From positions 17,658-81,657 of the forward strand of contig VEFU01000015.1 of assembly GCA_007679095.1 (NCBI GenBank): 64,000 nucleotides of DNA, written 5' to 3'. The stretch comes from Paenibacillus bovis (GTDB lineage: Bacteria > Bacillota > Bacilli > Bacillales > Bacillaceae_C). Of this stretch, positions 37,485 to 45,005 are shown in pieces. The notes beneath the pieces are model-generated. The model had not been told where the DNA came from and ran no database searches. It saw nothing but the letters and a program-made list of their open reading frames with translations. Both the position numbers and the translations under genes were made by a program. Position 1 is the first letter of the stretch; each line of letters opens with the position of its first letter.

Positions 37485-37557
37485 TGAGCCATGAAGGATT
37501 CGAACCTTCGACCCTCTGATTAAAAGTCAGATGCTCTACCGACTGAGCTAATGGCTC
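37485..37557 (-). tRNA. trnK: tRNA-Lys(TTT)
   Basis: Cloverleaf with acceptor GAGCCAT/ATGGCTC, anticodon loop CTTTTAA, T arm GGTTCGAATCC. CCA is not encoded. Last tRNA of the operon. Confidence 0.97.
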
Positions 37558-37558
37558 A

Positions 37559-37633
37559 TGGCTGGGCTAGCTGGATTCGAACCAACGAATGACGGAGTCA
37601 AAGTCCGTTGCCTTACCACTTGGCTATAGCCCA
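37559..37633 (-). tRNA. trnQ: tRNA-Gln(TTG)
   Basis: Acceptor TGGGCTA/TAGCCCA, anticodon loop CTTTGAC, discriminator G, encoded CCA at 37559-37561. Confidence 0.97.
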
Positions 37634-37760
37634 TCGAAATTAAGAAAAGCATAAAGCTATTCCTTTTAGCAACTAATACCCTTTGTCGATGGCATCTGAA
37701 GCTAGTAATGTTATTATGTATATTTCCCTTTAATCAGAAATATATGCAATAAATATTAAA

Positions 37761-37845
37761 TGGTGGTGGGGGACGGATTCGAACCGCCGAACCCGGAGGG
37801 AGCGGATTTACAGTCCGCCGCGTTTAGCCACTTCGCTACCCCACC
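37761..37845 (-). tRNA. trnY: tRNA-Tyr(GTA)
   Basis: Class II tRNA with long variable arm (CTCCCTCCGGG region), acceptor GGTGGGG, anticodon loop CTGTAAA, encoded CCA. A 127-base spacer without other features separates it from tRNA-Gln. Confidence 0.97.
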
Positions 37846-37858
37846 ATCGTAAAAATAA

Positions 37859-37934
<76 letters not shown>

Positions 37935-37957
37935 ATATTATTTATAGAAATAAAAAA

Positions 37958-38030
37958 TGGAGGATGACGGGATCGAACCGCCGACCCTCTGCTTGTAAGG
38001 CAGATGCTCTCCCAGCTGAGCTAATCCTCC
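37958..38030 (-). tRNA. trnV: tRNA-Val(TAC)
   Basis: Acceptor GGAGGAT/ATCCTCC, anticodon loop CTTACAA, T arm GGTTCGATCCC. CCA not encoded. Confidence 0.97.
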
Positions 38031-38044
38031 GTATTAAAAATTGT

Positions 38045-38190
38045 GATGAGCGGCGCATTACTGCGTCAGCTTCACTCGTTCAGTCAGTCACGTACGCTTT
38101 GTACGCTCCTTCCTTCTCTCCATCGCTTCCTTGTTCTGCTTGCTCCTCCCAATTTTTTAAAAATTGGATGAGCGGCGCATTACTGCGTCA
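38045..38190. repeat. 24-bp direct repeat in the tRNA-Val/tRNA-Glu spacer
   Basis: A sequence beginning GATGAGCGGCGCATTACTGC and ending GTCA occurs identically at 38045-38068 and 38167-38190, 122 bases apart. The spacer is GC-richer than its surroundings and between the copies has an AATTTTTTAAAAATT dyad. It holds no tRNA and looks like an inserted repeat fragment. Confidence 0.75.
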
Positions 38191-38220
38191 AATTCATGTA
38201 CAGCTTGTACATTTTAAGAA

Positions 38221-38295
38221 TGGTGACCCCTACGGGATTCGAACCCGTGTTACCGCCGTGAAAGGGCGGTGTCTTAACCGCTTGACCAAGGGGCC
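38221..38295 (-). tRNA. trnE: tRNA-Glu(TTC)
   Basis: Acceptor GGCCCCT/AGGGGTC, anticodon loop CTTTCAC, T arm GGGTTCGAATCCC, encoded CCA. Confidence 0.97.
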
Positions 38296-38319
38296 TTTTT
38301 TATTATTATCTCGATTGGA

Positions 38320-38392
38320 AGCTTCCAACCGGGCTTGAACCGGTGACCTCTTCCTTACCATGGAAGCACTCTACCAACTGAGCTATGGAAGC
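38320..38392 (-). tRNA. trnT2: tRNA-Thr(GGT)
   Basis: Acceptor GCTTCCA/TGGAAGC, anticodon loop ATGGTAA, discriminator T. CCA is not directly encoded (TTCCA follows the acceptor). Confidence 0.93.
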
Positions 38393-38393
38393 A

Positions 38394-38468
38394 TGGCTCC
38401 GCAGGTAGGATTCGAACCTACGACCGATCGGTTAACAGCCGATAGCTCTACCACTGAGCTACTGCGGA
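38394..38468 (-). tRNA. trnN: tRNA-Asn(GTT)
   Basis: Acceptor TCCGCAG/CTGCGGA, anticodon loop CTGTTAA, discriminator G, encoded CCA. First tRNA after the 5S gene. Confidence 0.97.
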
Positions 38469-38499
38469 ATGATATGTCACTATCAAGCTTATATTGCTT

Positions 38500-38614
<115 letters not shown>

Positions 38615-38622
38615 CAAACTTT

Positions 38623-38737
38623 ATTATAATCAATTTCGCAATAATTTCAAGTGTTTTTTAAGAAAAATATTTTTTCTTTATATCAAGTTTTTTTCAACAA
38701 CGTTTTATACTATATCAAGATTCTTTGTAAGTGTCAA
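38623..38737 (-). promoter_or_regulatory. Tandem sigma-A promoters P1 and P2 of the 5S-tRNA operon
   Basis: P1: TTGACA (38732-38737), 17 bases, TATAGT (38709-38714). P2: TTGAAA (38645-38650), 16 bases, TATAAT (38623-38628). P2 would start transcription only a few bases before the 5S 5' end. The double arrangement is typical of rRNA operons. Confidence 0.85.
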
Positions 38738-38985
38738 TGGTAATTTTCTTTTTTTCCGTTTGATCCGTTTCTTTTTTTAGATGGGAGCATATATTTCATA
38801 CAATCCTGGGTAGAAGCTATTCTTGTAAAAAGTGAAAAAAGTGTTTTATATCTCTCTTCCATTGATATTTTGACAATTGTTTCAATTCTTGAATCATTTA
38901 GGTCAAATAAAATTTCATCCATCTCTCTCTTCAAGAGATATATAATTTCTTCTTTCTCTTGATGTTTTAATAATAAACCTAGCAT
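38734..38985 (-). CDS. Small conserved hypothetical protein
   Basis: An 83-residue, charged, probably all-helical protein ('MDEILFDLNDSRIETIVKISMEERYKTLFSLF') with no membrane segment; the quoted part covers the centre in pieces and has no motif I can assign. GAGGTG lies five bases before the ATG. It is divergent from pdaB and located directly upstream of the 5S-tRNA promoters; its stop overlaps P1. Short proteins of this kind are found beside pdaB in related genomes, but I recall no function. Confidence 0.6.
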   Translation of the reverse strand: MLGLLLKHQEKEEIIYLLKREMDEILFDLNDSRIETIVKISMEERYKTLFSLFTRIASTQDCMKYMLPSKKRNGSNGKKENYH

Positions 38986-39081
38986 ATGCGCACCTCGCTT
39001 ATTTCAGTATACATAGCTATTTCCAATAATTGAGATATTTATGAATGTCTTTTGAAAAAAAACCACAATTTACTTTTTCAT

Positions 39082-39111
39082 TCATATAAAGCTATTGGTC
39101 AAGCATAGTAT
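39082..39111 (+). promoter_or_regulatory. Candidate SigE-type promoter of pdaB
   Basis: TCATATA (39082-39088), 15 bases, CATAGTAT (39104-39111), resembling the mother-cell sigma-E consensus (ATATT / CATACAHT). Sporulation control of pdaB is known in B. subtilis; this assignment is by eye. Confidence 0.4.
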
Positions 39112-39143
39112 ATTAGCGGACGGGCATTTGGAGGAGGGATTAA

Positions 39144-39893
39144 ATGAACTTTTTCATTACATTAAACGGACGTAAAGTAAAACAAGGATTTTTCTTAGTT
39201 CTAGTTTCTTTTTTTACTGCAGTACTTTTTTTCTCCCAATCCACTCTACACATTCCAGTATTAAGTTCAAATGATGGACCTAGAGCAATTTATAAGGGGG
39301 AAAAAGGAATTAGTCTTACATTTAATATCGGTTGGGGCGACATCCAAGCTGAACCTATATTGGATGTACTTGAAGAAAGTGATGTTCGTTCTGCAACATT
39401 CTTTTTATCCGGATCCTGGGCTGAAAAGCATCCAGATACAGTCAAACGTATTAAAGATCTTGGTTTTGAAATCGGATCTTTAGGCTATGCATACGAAGAT
39501 TACACCGAAATCGATGAAAAGAAAGTCAGAAGGGATATTTTAAGATCCATCGATGTCTTTAAAAAGTTAGGAGTAACAGATATTAAACTGCTCCGTTCAC
39601 CAACAGGACATTTTGATGAGAAGACACTTAAAATCGCGGAACAACTAGGTTTAACAGTAGTACATTGGAGCCTAAATTCTCAAGATTGGAAAAATCCAGG
39701 AGTCGATAAAATAATAGAACAAGTTAATAAAGCAAAGAAAGGTGATATTATTTTATTGCATGCTTCAGATTCTGCAGTACAAACTGCTGATGCATTACCA
39801 ACAATTATTAATAATCTGCGGGAAAACCATGATCTCGTCACTATTTCTGTACTAATTTCAAACGGTAAGGTGGATACTAAACTAGTCCCCTAA
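39144..39893 (+). CDS. pdaB: Polysaccharide deacetylase PdaB
   Basis: A 249-residue NodB-homology protein needed for spore cortex maintenance in B. subtilis. An N-terminal membrane helix or signal anchor (about 15-34) is followed by the deacetylase domain with 'LTFNIGWGD', 'SATFFLSGSWAEKHPD' and 'LLRSPTGHFDEKTL'. The 'TFNIGWGD' form instead of TFDDG is characteristic of PdaB. GGAGGAGGG precedes the ATG. It is convergent with kbaA, as in B. subtilis. Confidence 0.93.
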   Translation: MNFFITLNGRKVKQGFFLVLVSFFTAVLFFSQSTLHIPVLSSNDGPRAIYKGEKGISLTFNIGWGDIQAEPILDVLEESDVRSATFFLSGSWAEKHPDTVKRIKDLGFEIGSLGYAYEDYTEIDEKKVRRDILRSIDVFKKLGVTDIKLLRSPTGHFDEKTLKIAEQLGLTVVHWSLNSQDWKNPGVDKIIEQVNKAKKGDIILLHASDSAVQTADALPTIINNLRENHDLVTISVLISNGKVDTKLVP

Positions 39894-39924
39894 ATATAGA
39901 CATGCATCCCTTTATCGGCAAAAC

Positions 39925-39955
39925 AAAAAGCGAATCGTCATCGATTCGCTTTTTT
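39925..39955. terminator. Bidirectional terminator overlapping the kbaA stop codon
   Basis: AAAAAGCGAATCG / CGATTCGCTTTTT with a four-base loop. The kbaA stop codon (39938-39940) lies in the loop, so the last codons of kbaA form one arm. Confidence 0.9.
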
Positions 39956-40636
39956 ACTTTTTTGCTTATTTTCTTTTTTTCCTGATACCTGTTGTGGCTC
40001 CTGCTTTGGTTGTTTCTTTGCTCTTTCTTCAGCAGATAACCTATTATATTTTGGTAACATTAATAGTTGGTATGCATTACATGCTAGTAACGGAAAAATC
40101 ATTAAGTAGATCCAGTTCTCATCATTTGGTCGCAACACTGGTAACCATTCTAAAATCGTTACAACCACCATGAAGAATAGAGCTGATACGAATGTACTAC
40201 GATTAGTAGTCTTAGCTTTAAAATATGCTGTAACAAGCGCAACAGCTAGGATAAACACCGCTATTCCAATATAAGGAAGTATGCTTTCATCCTCACCTGC
40301 GAAAGCTGTAAAACGGAAATAAATGAGGTCGAATAGCACAAATATTACGAGTACAATTTGTACTGCATTCCATAATGATTTAGAACGGAATAGTCCTAAA
40401 CCAAATTGATGAATGAATAGATATGCAAAGAAACCAACTTGGCTTACCACTGCAAAAATAAATCCTACTCCAACGAGCCATATAAATGTCGATAAAATCG
40501 CACCAATTTTCACATCTATAAAGTATGGTTGAAATTCATCCCATCGAATCACAAAACCCAATATTCCTGTAAGGAGTCCACCCAACATGAGTGAATTAAA
40601 TAAAAATTTTATTAAATTTCTAATTGTCACCGACAA
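39938..40636 (-). CDS. kbaA: KinB signalling-pathway protein KbaA
   Basis: A 232-residue membrane protein with about six hydrophobic helices between residues 10 and 190 and a basic, Lys/Gln-rich tail of about 35 residues. In B. subtilis KbaA is needed for KinB-dependent activation of the sporulation phosphorelay. 'WDEFQPYFIDVKIGAILSTF' and 'LPVLRPNDENWIYLMIFPL' (both in part) are recognisable. The tail is longer than in B. subtilis (198 aa). Position between pdaB and gerD is conserved, divergent from gerD. Confidence 0.9.
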   Translation of the reverse strand: MSVTIRNLIKFLFNSLMLGGLLTGILGFVIRWDEFQPYFIDVKIGAILSTFIWLVGVGFIFAVVSQVGFFAYLFIHQFGLGLFRSKSLWNAVQIVLVIFVLFDLIYFRFTAFAGEDESILPYIGIAVFILAVALVTAYFKAKTTNRSTFVSALFFMVVVTILEWLPVLRPNDENWIYLMIFPLLACNAYQLLMLPKYNRLSAEERAKKQPKQEPQQVSGKKENKQKSKKANR

Positions 40637-40713
40637 ATTCCTCCATCATTTTTATATACCTATCCACAAATTTTAACAATCTTTTCATTAAAAATCTATG
40701 ATTGTAGGTGTTG

Positions 40714-40743
40714 TGCATAAATTCTTCACAATTTCTCATATTA
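40714..40743 (+). promoter_or_regulatory. Candidate SigG promoter of gerD
   Basis: TGCATA (40714-40719), 17 bases, CATATTA (40737-40743), close to the forespore sigma-G consensus (TGAATA / CATACTA). About 97 bases upstream of the gerD ATG. gerD is SigG-dependent in B. subtilis. Confidence 0.5.
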
Positions 40744-40760
40744 AAGGTATGAGAAATTGT
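40728..40760. repeat. 13-bp perfect inverted repeat in the kbaA-gerD intergenic region
   Basis: ACAATTTCTCATA, seven bases, TATGAGAAATTGT. No T-run follows on either side, so it is not a terminator. Its left arm overlaps the candidate gerD -10 box, which suggests a protein-binding operator. Confidence 0.8.
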
Positions 40761-40839
40761 ATTAGGAAAGTGAAGTAGTGTGTTCTTATTCTCACAAATC
40801 TATTGATACTCATTACTACATAAGAAAGGAGCTTTATGC

Positions 40840-41478
40840 ATGCTTAAAAGGACTTTTTTGCTCCCATTTATGGCTATTTTCATCCTAGCTTCTTGCTCTG
40901 CTGGTGAATCAAAGGAATCCACACTAGATTACGAGCAAACCAAAAAGATGATTGTTGATATTTTAAAAACTGATGAAGGAAAAAAGGCAATTCAAGACCT
41001 AATGAGTGATGAAGAAATAAAGCAAAAATTAATTATGAATCAAGATATTGTAAAGGAAACGATTCAACAAACACTTACTTCTGAAAAAGGTACAGAATTT
41101 TGGAAAAAGATGTATGAGGATCCAAAATTCGCTGAATCAGTAGCGAAAAGTATGAAATCAGAAAATGAGGCATTATTAAAGGATTTAATGAAAGATCCAG
41201 AATATCAAGGCATGCTTATCGATATTTTCCATGATCCTGAATTACAAAAGGATATCGCCAAAGCTCTTAAAAGCAAAGAATTTCGTGAACATTTACAAAA
41301 GGTAATGACAGAAACATTCGAAAGTCCTTTATACAAAGCAAAAATACAAGACTTGTTACTAAAAGCTGCAGAAGAAATGGGCAGTGGCGGTGGTGGAAGT
41401 CAAGGAAAAAGTGAGGAAGAAGGTAAAAACGAAGATAGCGGTAGTAAAGAAGAAGGCGGCGGAGAAGCACCTAAATAA
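40840..41478 (+). CDS. gerD: Spore germination lipoprotein GerD
   Basis: A 212-residue lipoprotein that clusters germinant receptors in the spore inner membrane. The signal peptide ends at the lipobox ILASC (Cys19). The mature part is a strongly helical, charged rod ('YEQTKKMIVDILKTDEGKKA' onward) and the C-terminus is a Gly/Ser/Glu-rich low-complexity tail. GAAAGGAG precedes the ATG. Its position between kbaA and salA is as in B. subtilis. Confidence 0.93.
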   Translation: MLKRTFLLPFMAIFILASCSAGESKESTLDYEQTKKMIVDILKTDEGKKAIQDLMSDEEIKQKLIMNQDIVKETIQQTLTSEKGTEFWKKMYEDPKFAESVAKSMKSENEALLKDLMKDPEYQGMLIDIFHDPELQKDIAKALKSKEFREHLQKVMTETFESPLYKAKIQDLLLKAAEEMGSGGGGSQGKSEEEGKNEDSGSKEEGGGEAPK

Positions 41479-41530
41479 AAATACGGCCATTTGCAATCAC
41501 ATATATTCGTGACGCAGATGGCCGTATTTA
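41478..41530. terminator. Bidirectional terminator of gerD and salA
   Basis: AAATACGGCCATTTGC / GCAGATGGCCGTATTTA hairpin between the convergent stop codons, with A/T runs on both sides. Confidence 0.85.
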
Positions 41531-41532
41531 TC

Positions 41533-42588
41533 TTATGATAATAAATCGACTATTTTCCCTGCAATGTCTGTGTAGATTCTCCCAATTCGATGGTCTGCAT
41601 CATAGACAGAAGGTGCAAAGTCTTCTTCATTCCAGTCTGGCTGTTGTAATGGAAGTCTTCCTAATAATTCTGTACGTAATTCTTCTGCTAGCTTGTCCCC
41701 TCCACCTTTACCAAAGACATACTCTCTCTCGCCTGTTAGTTGGCTTTCAAAGTAGGACATATTCTCGATAACACCAAGGATTTCATGGTTTGTACGTAGT
41801 GCCATAGCACCTGCACGTGCTGCAACAAATGCAGCTGTTGGATGCGGAGTTGTGACAATTATTTCTTTGCAACTTGGTAGCATTGTATGTACATCAAGGG
41901 CCACATCGCCTGTACCTGGTGGTAAATCGAGTAATAGATAATCTAAATCGCCCCATTCTACTTCTTTGAAGAAGTTATTGAGCATTTTTCCTAGCATTGG
42001 CCCGCGCCAAATAACTGGAGAATTGTCTTCTACAAAGAAGCCCATTGATATAACTTTTACACCAAAACGCTCTACAGGGATAATATGATTCCCTTTTACT
42101 TGAGGACGATTAATAATTCCCATCATATCCGGTACACTGAATCCATAAATGTCTGCATCTATGAGACCTACCTTTTTTCCTTGTCGAGCTAAAGCAATTG
42201 CAAGGTTAACAGAAACTGTTGATTTACCAACTCCACCTTTCCCACTTGCTACCGCAATAAAAGTAGTTTTACTATCTGGGGCTAGTAATCCGCCTTCACT
42301 TGGAAGGTCACCAGAAGCACGATGTTTTTCAAGTTCATCTTCTGATAGTGTTGCAAAACGGATACCGACTGTGGCTGCTCCTGCTTCCTTTAGCTTCTCT
42401 ACAATCTTTGTTTGTAGTTGCATTTGTTCAGGTGTTCCTGTTTTTGCAACAGCAATTTTAACACTTATATGTGCCTTTTCTTCTTTCACTTTTACCTCTA
42501 GAACACCGTTCGTATCTGCAAGAGGTTTATGTAATAATGGATCTTCCATCTTATTCAAAATTTCCAATGCTTTTTGCTCTGTAATCAA
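41533..42588 (-). CDS. salA: Mrp/ParA-family regulator SalA
   Basis: A 351-residue Mrp-type P-loop protein: deviant Walker A 'ASGKGGVGKSTVSVNLA' near residue 115, 'LIDADIYGFSVPDMMG', Walker B 'DYLLLDLPPGTGD' and an N-terminal MIP18-like domain. In B. subtilis SalA represses scoC and so raises protease gene expression; Mrp proteins elsewhere carry Fe-S clusters. The start is TTG with AAGGTGT six bases upstream. Lies between gerD and cwlD as in B. subtilis. Confidence 0.92.
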   Translation of the reverse strand: MITEQKALEILNKMEDPLLHKPLADTNGVLEVKVKEEKAHISVKIAVAKTGTPEQMQLQTKIVEKLKEAGAATVGIRFATLSEDELEKHRASGDLPSEGGLLAPDSKTTFIAVASGKGGVGKSTVSVNLAIALARQGKKVGLIDADIYGFSVPDMMGIINRPQVKGNHIIPVERFGVKVISMGFFVEDNSPVIWRGPMLGKMLNNFFKEVEWGDLDYLLLDLPPGTGDVALDVHTMLPSCKEIIVTTPHPTAAFVAARAGAMALRTNHEILGVIENMSYFESQLTGEREYVFGKGGGDKLAEELRTELLGRLPLQQPDWNEEDFAPSVYDADHRIGRIYTDIAGKIVDLLS

Positions 42589-42686
42589 AATATTACACCT
42601 TCCTCAAAATGGATTTACCCTTCTTTTTCAGTATACCATAATAGTCATAAATCAAAATGCTATACGCTTCCAATCACGAAATTAGG

Positions 42687-42714
42687 ACCGTGCCTCGAAT
42701 GGCTCAGTCCTATG
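42687..42714 (-). terminator. Probable terminator of cwlD
   Basis: Minus-strand hairpin GGACTGAGCC / GGCACGGTCC with two mismatches and only a weak T-stretch, just after the cwlD stop. Confidence 0.45.
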
Positions 42715-42723
42715 AAAAAGGTT

Positions 42724-43434
42724 TTATTCTATTGTAGCTTCGTTTGTGAAGAAGCGCATTACACCTTTATATATGGATGCTGCAACTTTTTCTTGGTACT
42801 CGTCTTGTTTAAGATTGTTGCGCTCAGTAGGATTAGATAGAAACCCAATTTCTACTAATGCACCTGTTTTTTCAGCGTTTTTCATGAGAAAAACATTATT
42901 AATAATTTTTGCTTCCCTATCTGTATTTTCCAGATTACGCACTAATTCAGCTTGGATAAACTTGGCTATCCGTTTGTTATCTGCATTATGTGGTGCAAAA
43001 AACGTTTGTGCCCCACTCCACCGAGGAGAAGGGATAGAATTTAAGTGAATACTAAGAAATAAATCCGCTTCTGACTCATTAATAAGCTTTAACCTTGTCC
43101 TAAGATCTTCTGACTTTCGATGGCGTAACTTACTCGTCTCTGGATCTGCTAAATCAGTATCTTTTTCTCGTGTCATTAACACTAATGCACCTTGTTGCTG
43201 CAAATAATCACGAAGTTTTTTCGATACTTCTAATGCAATATCCTTCTCGAGCGCATCTGAGTCTCCTGCCCCTCCGTCAGGACCACCATGTCCAGGGTCT
43301 AGATAAATAATCTTCCCTGAAAGCGGGAGATTCCATGCCTCAAATGTTTCCTTCGTTTTTAACTGCTGTTGAAAAAGAAGAAACAGTGCTACTGCCCCAG
43401 CAAAAACTATGAACCATTTCCAATATTTCCTCAT
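42724..43434 (-). CDS. cwlD: N-acetylmuramoyl-L-alanine amidase CwlD
   Basis: A 236-residue amidase_3 enzyme that, with GerD-independent partner PdaA, makes muramic delta-lactam in spore cortex. An N-terminal membrane anchor/signal (about 7-22) is followed by zinc-binding 'IYLDPGHGGPDGG' and 'LFLSIHLNS' and the catalytic Glu in 'ALVEIGFLSNP'. Product is needed for cortex lysis at germination. It lies between ybaK and salA, the conserved sporulation block. Confidence 0.95.
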   Translation of the reverse strand: MRKYWKWFIVFAGAVALFLLFQQQLKTKETFEAWNLPLSGKIIYLDPGHGGPDGGAGDSDALEKDIALEVSKKLRDYLQQQGALVLMTREKDTDLADPETSKLRHRKSEDLRTRLKLINESEADLFLSIHLNSIPSPRWSGAQTFFAPHNADNKRIAKFIQAELVRNLENTDREAKIINNVFLMKNAEKTGALVEIGFLSNPTERNNLKQDEYQEKVAASIYKGVMRFFTNEATIE

Positions 43435-43527
43435 TGCATCTTCCCCTTCTCCCTATCCTCGTAAAAGAATATGGGACAAGTAGCTATTTTAGAACAAAAA
43501 TGGTTCATGTAATTGTATACAATCACT

Positions 43528-43971
43528 CTAATGTAACCTTAACTTGTAGCGACGCTCCCCCTTCAGAAAACCTTTCTTCCACCAATAATCCACAAATTTT
43601 TCACAAGAGCTATATATACTATCTTCTCTTATCCTTTCTTTATCTAAATTCCAATAAAGCCAAAAATGAAATAATGTATCAATAAATTCATCAATAGATT
43701 GTGTACATCTTTTCTTTGCCATATTAATGGTTTCACCATGCATTGAAAATCGACTATACTCCCCACCTATTAAAAAAGCTTCAACTGCCACATCAAAGCA
43801 TACTTCTTCCACATCCTCGTCCATCGGACCAATTTGCTTTCTGATTTGATTAAAATGGAGCATAACACTTTTTTTCAATTCTTGAACTGGCAAATCACGT
43901 AATAATTTGCGTTCATAGGCTAATTGCTTTTCTTTTTTCCTGTCTTCAAAAGATGTTAAAACAGTCATCAT
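43528..43971 (-). CDS. ybaK: YbaK family protein (DUF2521)
   Basis: A 147-residue protein matching B. subtilis YbaK in length and position (upstream of cwlD). It is charged and helical with 'EVCFDVAVEAFLIGGEY' and Trp/Tyr-rich 'LFHFWLYWNLDKERI' segments and no membrane helix. ATG at 43971 follows AGGAGG by nine bases; the open frame to 44001 begins before that site. Function unknown; sporulation-linked context only. Confidence 0.88.
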   Translation of the reverse strand: MMTVLTSFEDRKKEKQLAYERKLLRDLPVQELKKSVMLHFNQIRKQIGPMDEDVEEVCFDVAVEAFLIGGEYSRFSMHGETINMAKKRCTQSIDEFIDTLFHFWLYWNLDKERIREDSIYSSCEKFVDYWWKKGFLKGERRYKLRLH

Positions 43972-44060
43972 TTGCTTCAACCTCCTATATCTAGTTTCCA
44001 ACTATGTTGAAAAACTCATGCACGTATAGGAGAATTTGACTCTTGGTTTTATTTCCTAAG

Positions 44061-44086
44061 TGAAACATTTTCTTCATTTTTTCGTC
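44061..44086 (+). promoter_or_regulatory. ECF-sigma-type promoter before the 44.1-kb lipoprotein gene
   Basis: TGAAAC (44061-44066), 16 bases, CGTC (44083-44086). The -35 box is identical to that of the sigW promoter; CGTC at -10 fits SigM/SigX/SigW-class promoters of Bacillus. It ends 22 bases before the ATG. Confidence 0.65.
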
Positions 44087-44108
44087 TATTAAATGGGGAG
44101 GTGTTTTC

Positions 44109-44795
44109 ATGAGAATCTGGTTACCACTTGCATGTTTAGTCTTTATAGTAAGTGGATGTAATAAAATGGAGCAGACCAAGATTGAATGGAATGATTTTCT
44201 TCAATTTAATGGAGGAAAATATAGCTCAGACTTGCGTGCAGAACTATCAGATACTGCTTTCATTGGAGAAGTAATTGGTGTGATTAAGCATACTCTTAAC
44301 GGAAACATACATGATCCAGATTATGAATCAAAAGACGGTGATGCAGCTTATTTAGAAGTCGGAACTAAGTTGTACTCCGTAATTAATCATCCCCATTTAA
44401 TCGCAGTAAAAGATAAAAGCGCAATCAATGGTTATAAAATTTTTTCTCGTGAAAGTACCGACTTTCTTGACTTCCCTGTCTTTACCAAAAGGAAAATATC
44501 AAAAATTGAACTACATAATGATGAAATAAAAAAGGAAATAACAAATTCTCAAGTATTAAATGAAATAATTCGCGTTTTTCAATTAGGAAATGTCACTGAT
44601 CAGGTGAGCTATTCGCAAGATGACATACAGTCTTTTTTCATTATCTTATATACTTCAACACCATTTGCTGGCAAATATAAAATTTTCTATGATGGTGAGC
44701 GTTATTTTTTGAACCAACATAATGTTCATATATTTTCTGATGAACTTAATTTATTTTTTGATATTAATGAAGATCTAATGACCGATATATCATAG
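44109..44795 (+). CDS. Putative lipoprotein, envelope-stress promoter
   Basis: A 228-residue protein of unknown family. The signal peptide 'MRIWLPLACLVFIVSGC' ends in a lipobox with Cys17. The mature domain is mixed alpha/beta with 'LQFNGGKYSSDL', 'YLEVGTKLYSVI' and 'PFAGKYKIFYDGERYFLN' segments (quoted in short pieces) resembling Bacillus lipoproteins found beside ybaK. GGGGAGGTG precedes the ATG. The TGAAAC-N16-CGTC promoter suggests induction by an ECF sigma factor such as SigW or SigM. Monocistronic, divergent from ybaK. Confidence 0.7.
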   Translation: MRIWLPLACLVFIVSGCNKMEQTKIEWNDFLQFNGGKYSSDLRAELSDTAFIGEVIGVIKHTLNGNIHDPDYESKDGDAAYLEVGTKLYSVINHPHLIAVKDKSAINGYKIFSRESTDFLDFPVFTKRKISKIELHNDEIKKEITNSQVLNEIIRVFQLGNVTDQVSYSQDDIQSFFIILYTSTPFAGKYKIFYDGERYFLNQHNVHIFSDELNLFFDINEDLMTDIS

Positions 44796-44895
44796 AAAGT
44801 ACTACTATCCCTGTTCCCTTTATTTGAATAGGGATGTTTTTATAATTTTTTATGAAATCGCTATTATAATACCGAGTACCATGATATAATGAATC

Positions 44896-44960
44896 TGAAG
44901 ATATTGCTCACTATTCCACATATTATATGCTCTTATGCTCATTATTTCACAATATCTTCA
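44896..44960 (+). promoter_or_regulatory. Long-range inverted repeat upstream of pflB
   Basis: TGAAGATATTG (44896-44906) and CAATATCTTCA (44950-44960) are perfect 11-bp arms 43 bases apart. A TATAAT lies just before it (44885-44890). This could be a leader stem or paired operator for anaerobic control of pflB. A TTCACAA half-site resembling a Rex/FNR motif overlaps the right arm. Confidence 0.45.
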
Positions 44961-45005
44961 TCGTTGACATACTAATTGAAAATAGTAAAGGGGGATTTTT
45001 CCATC

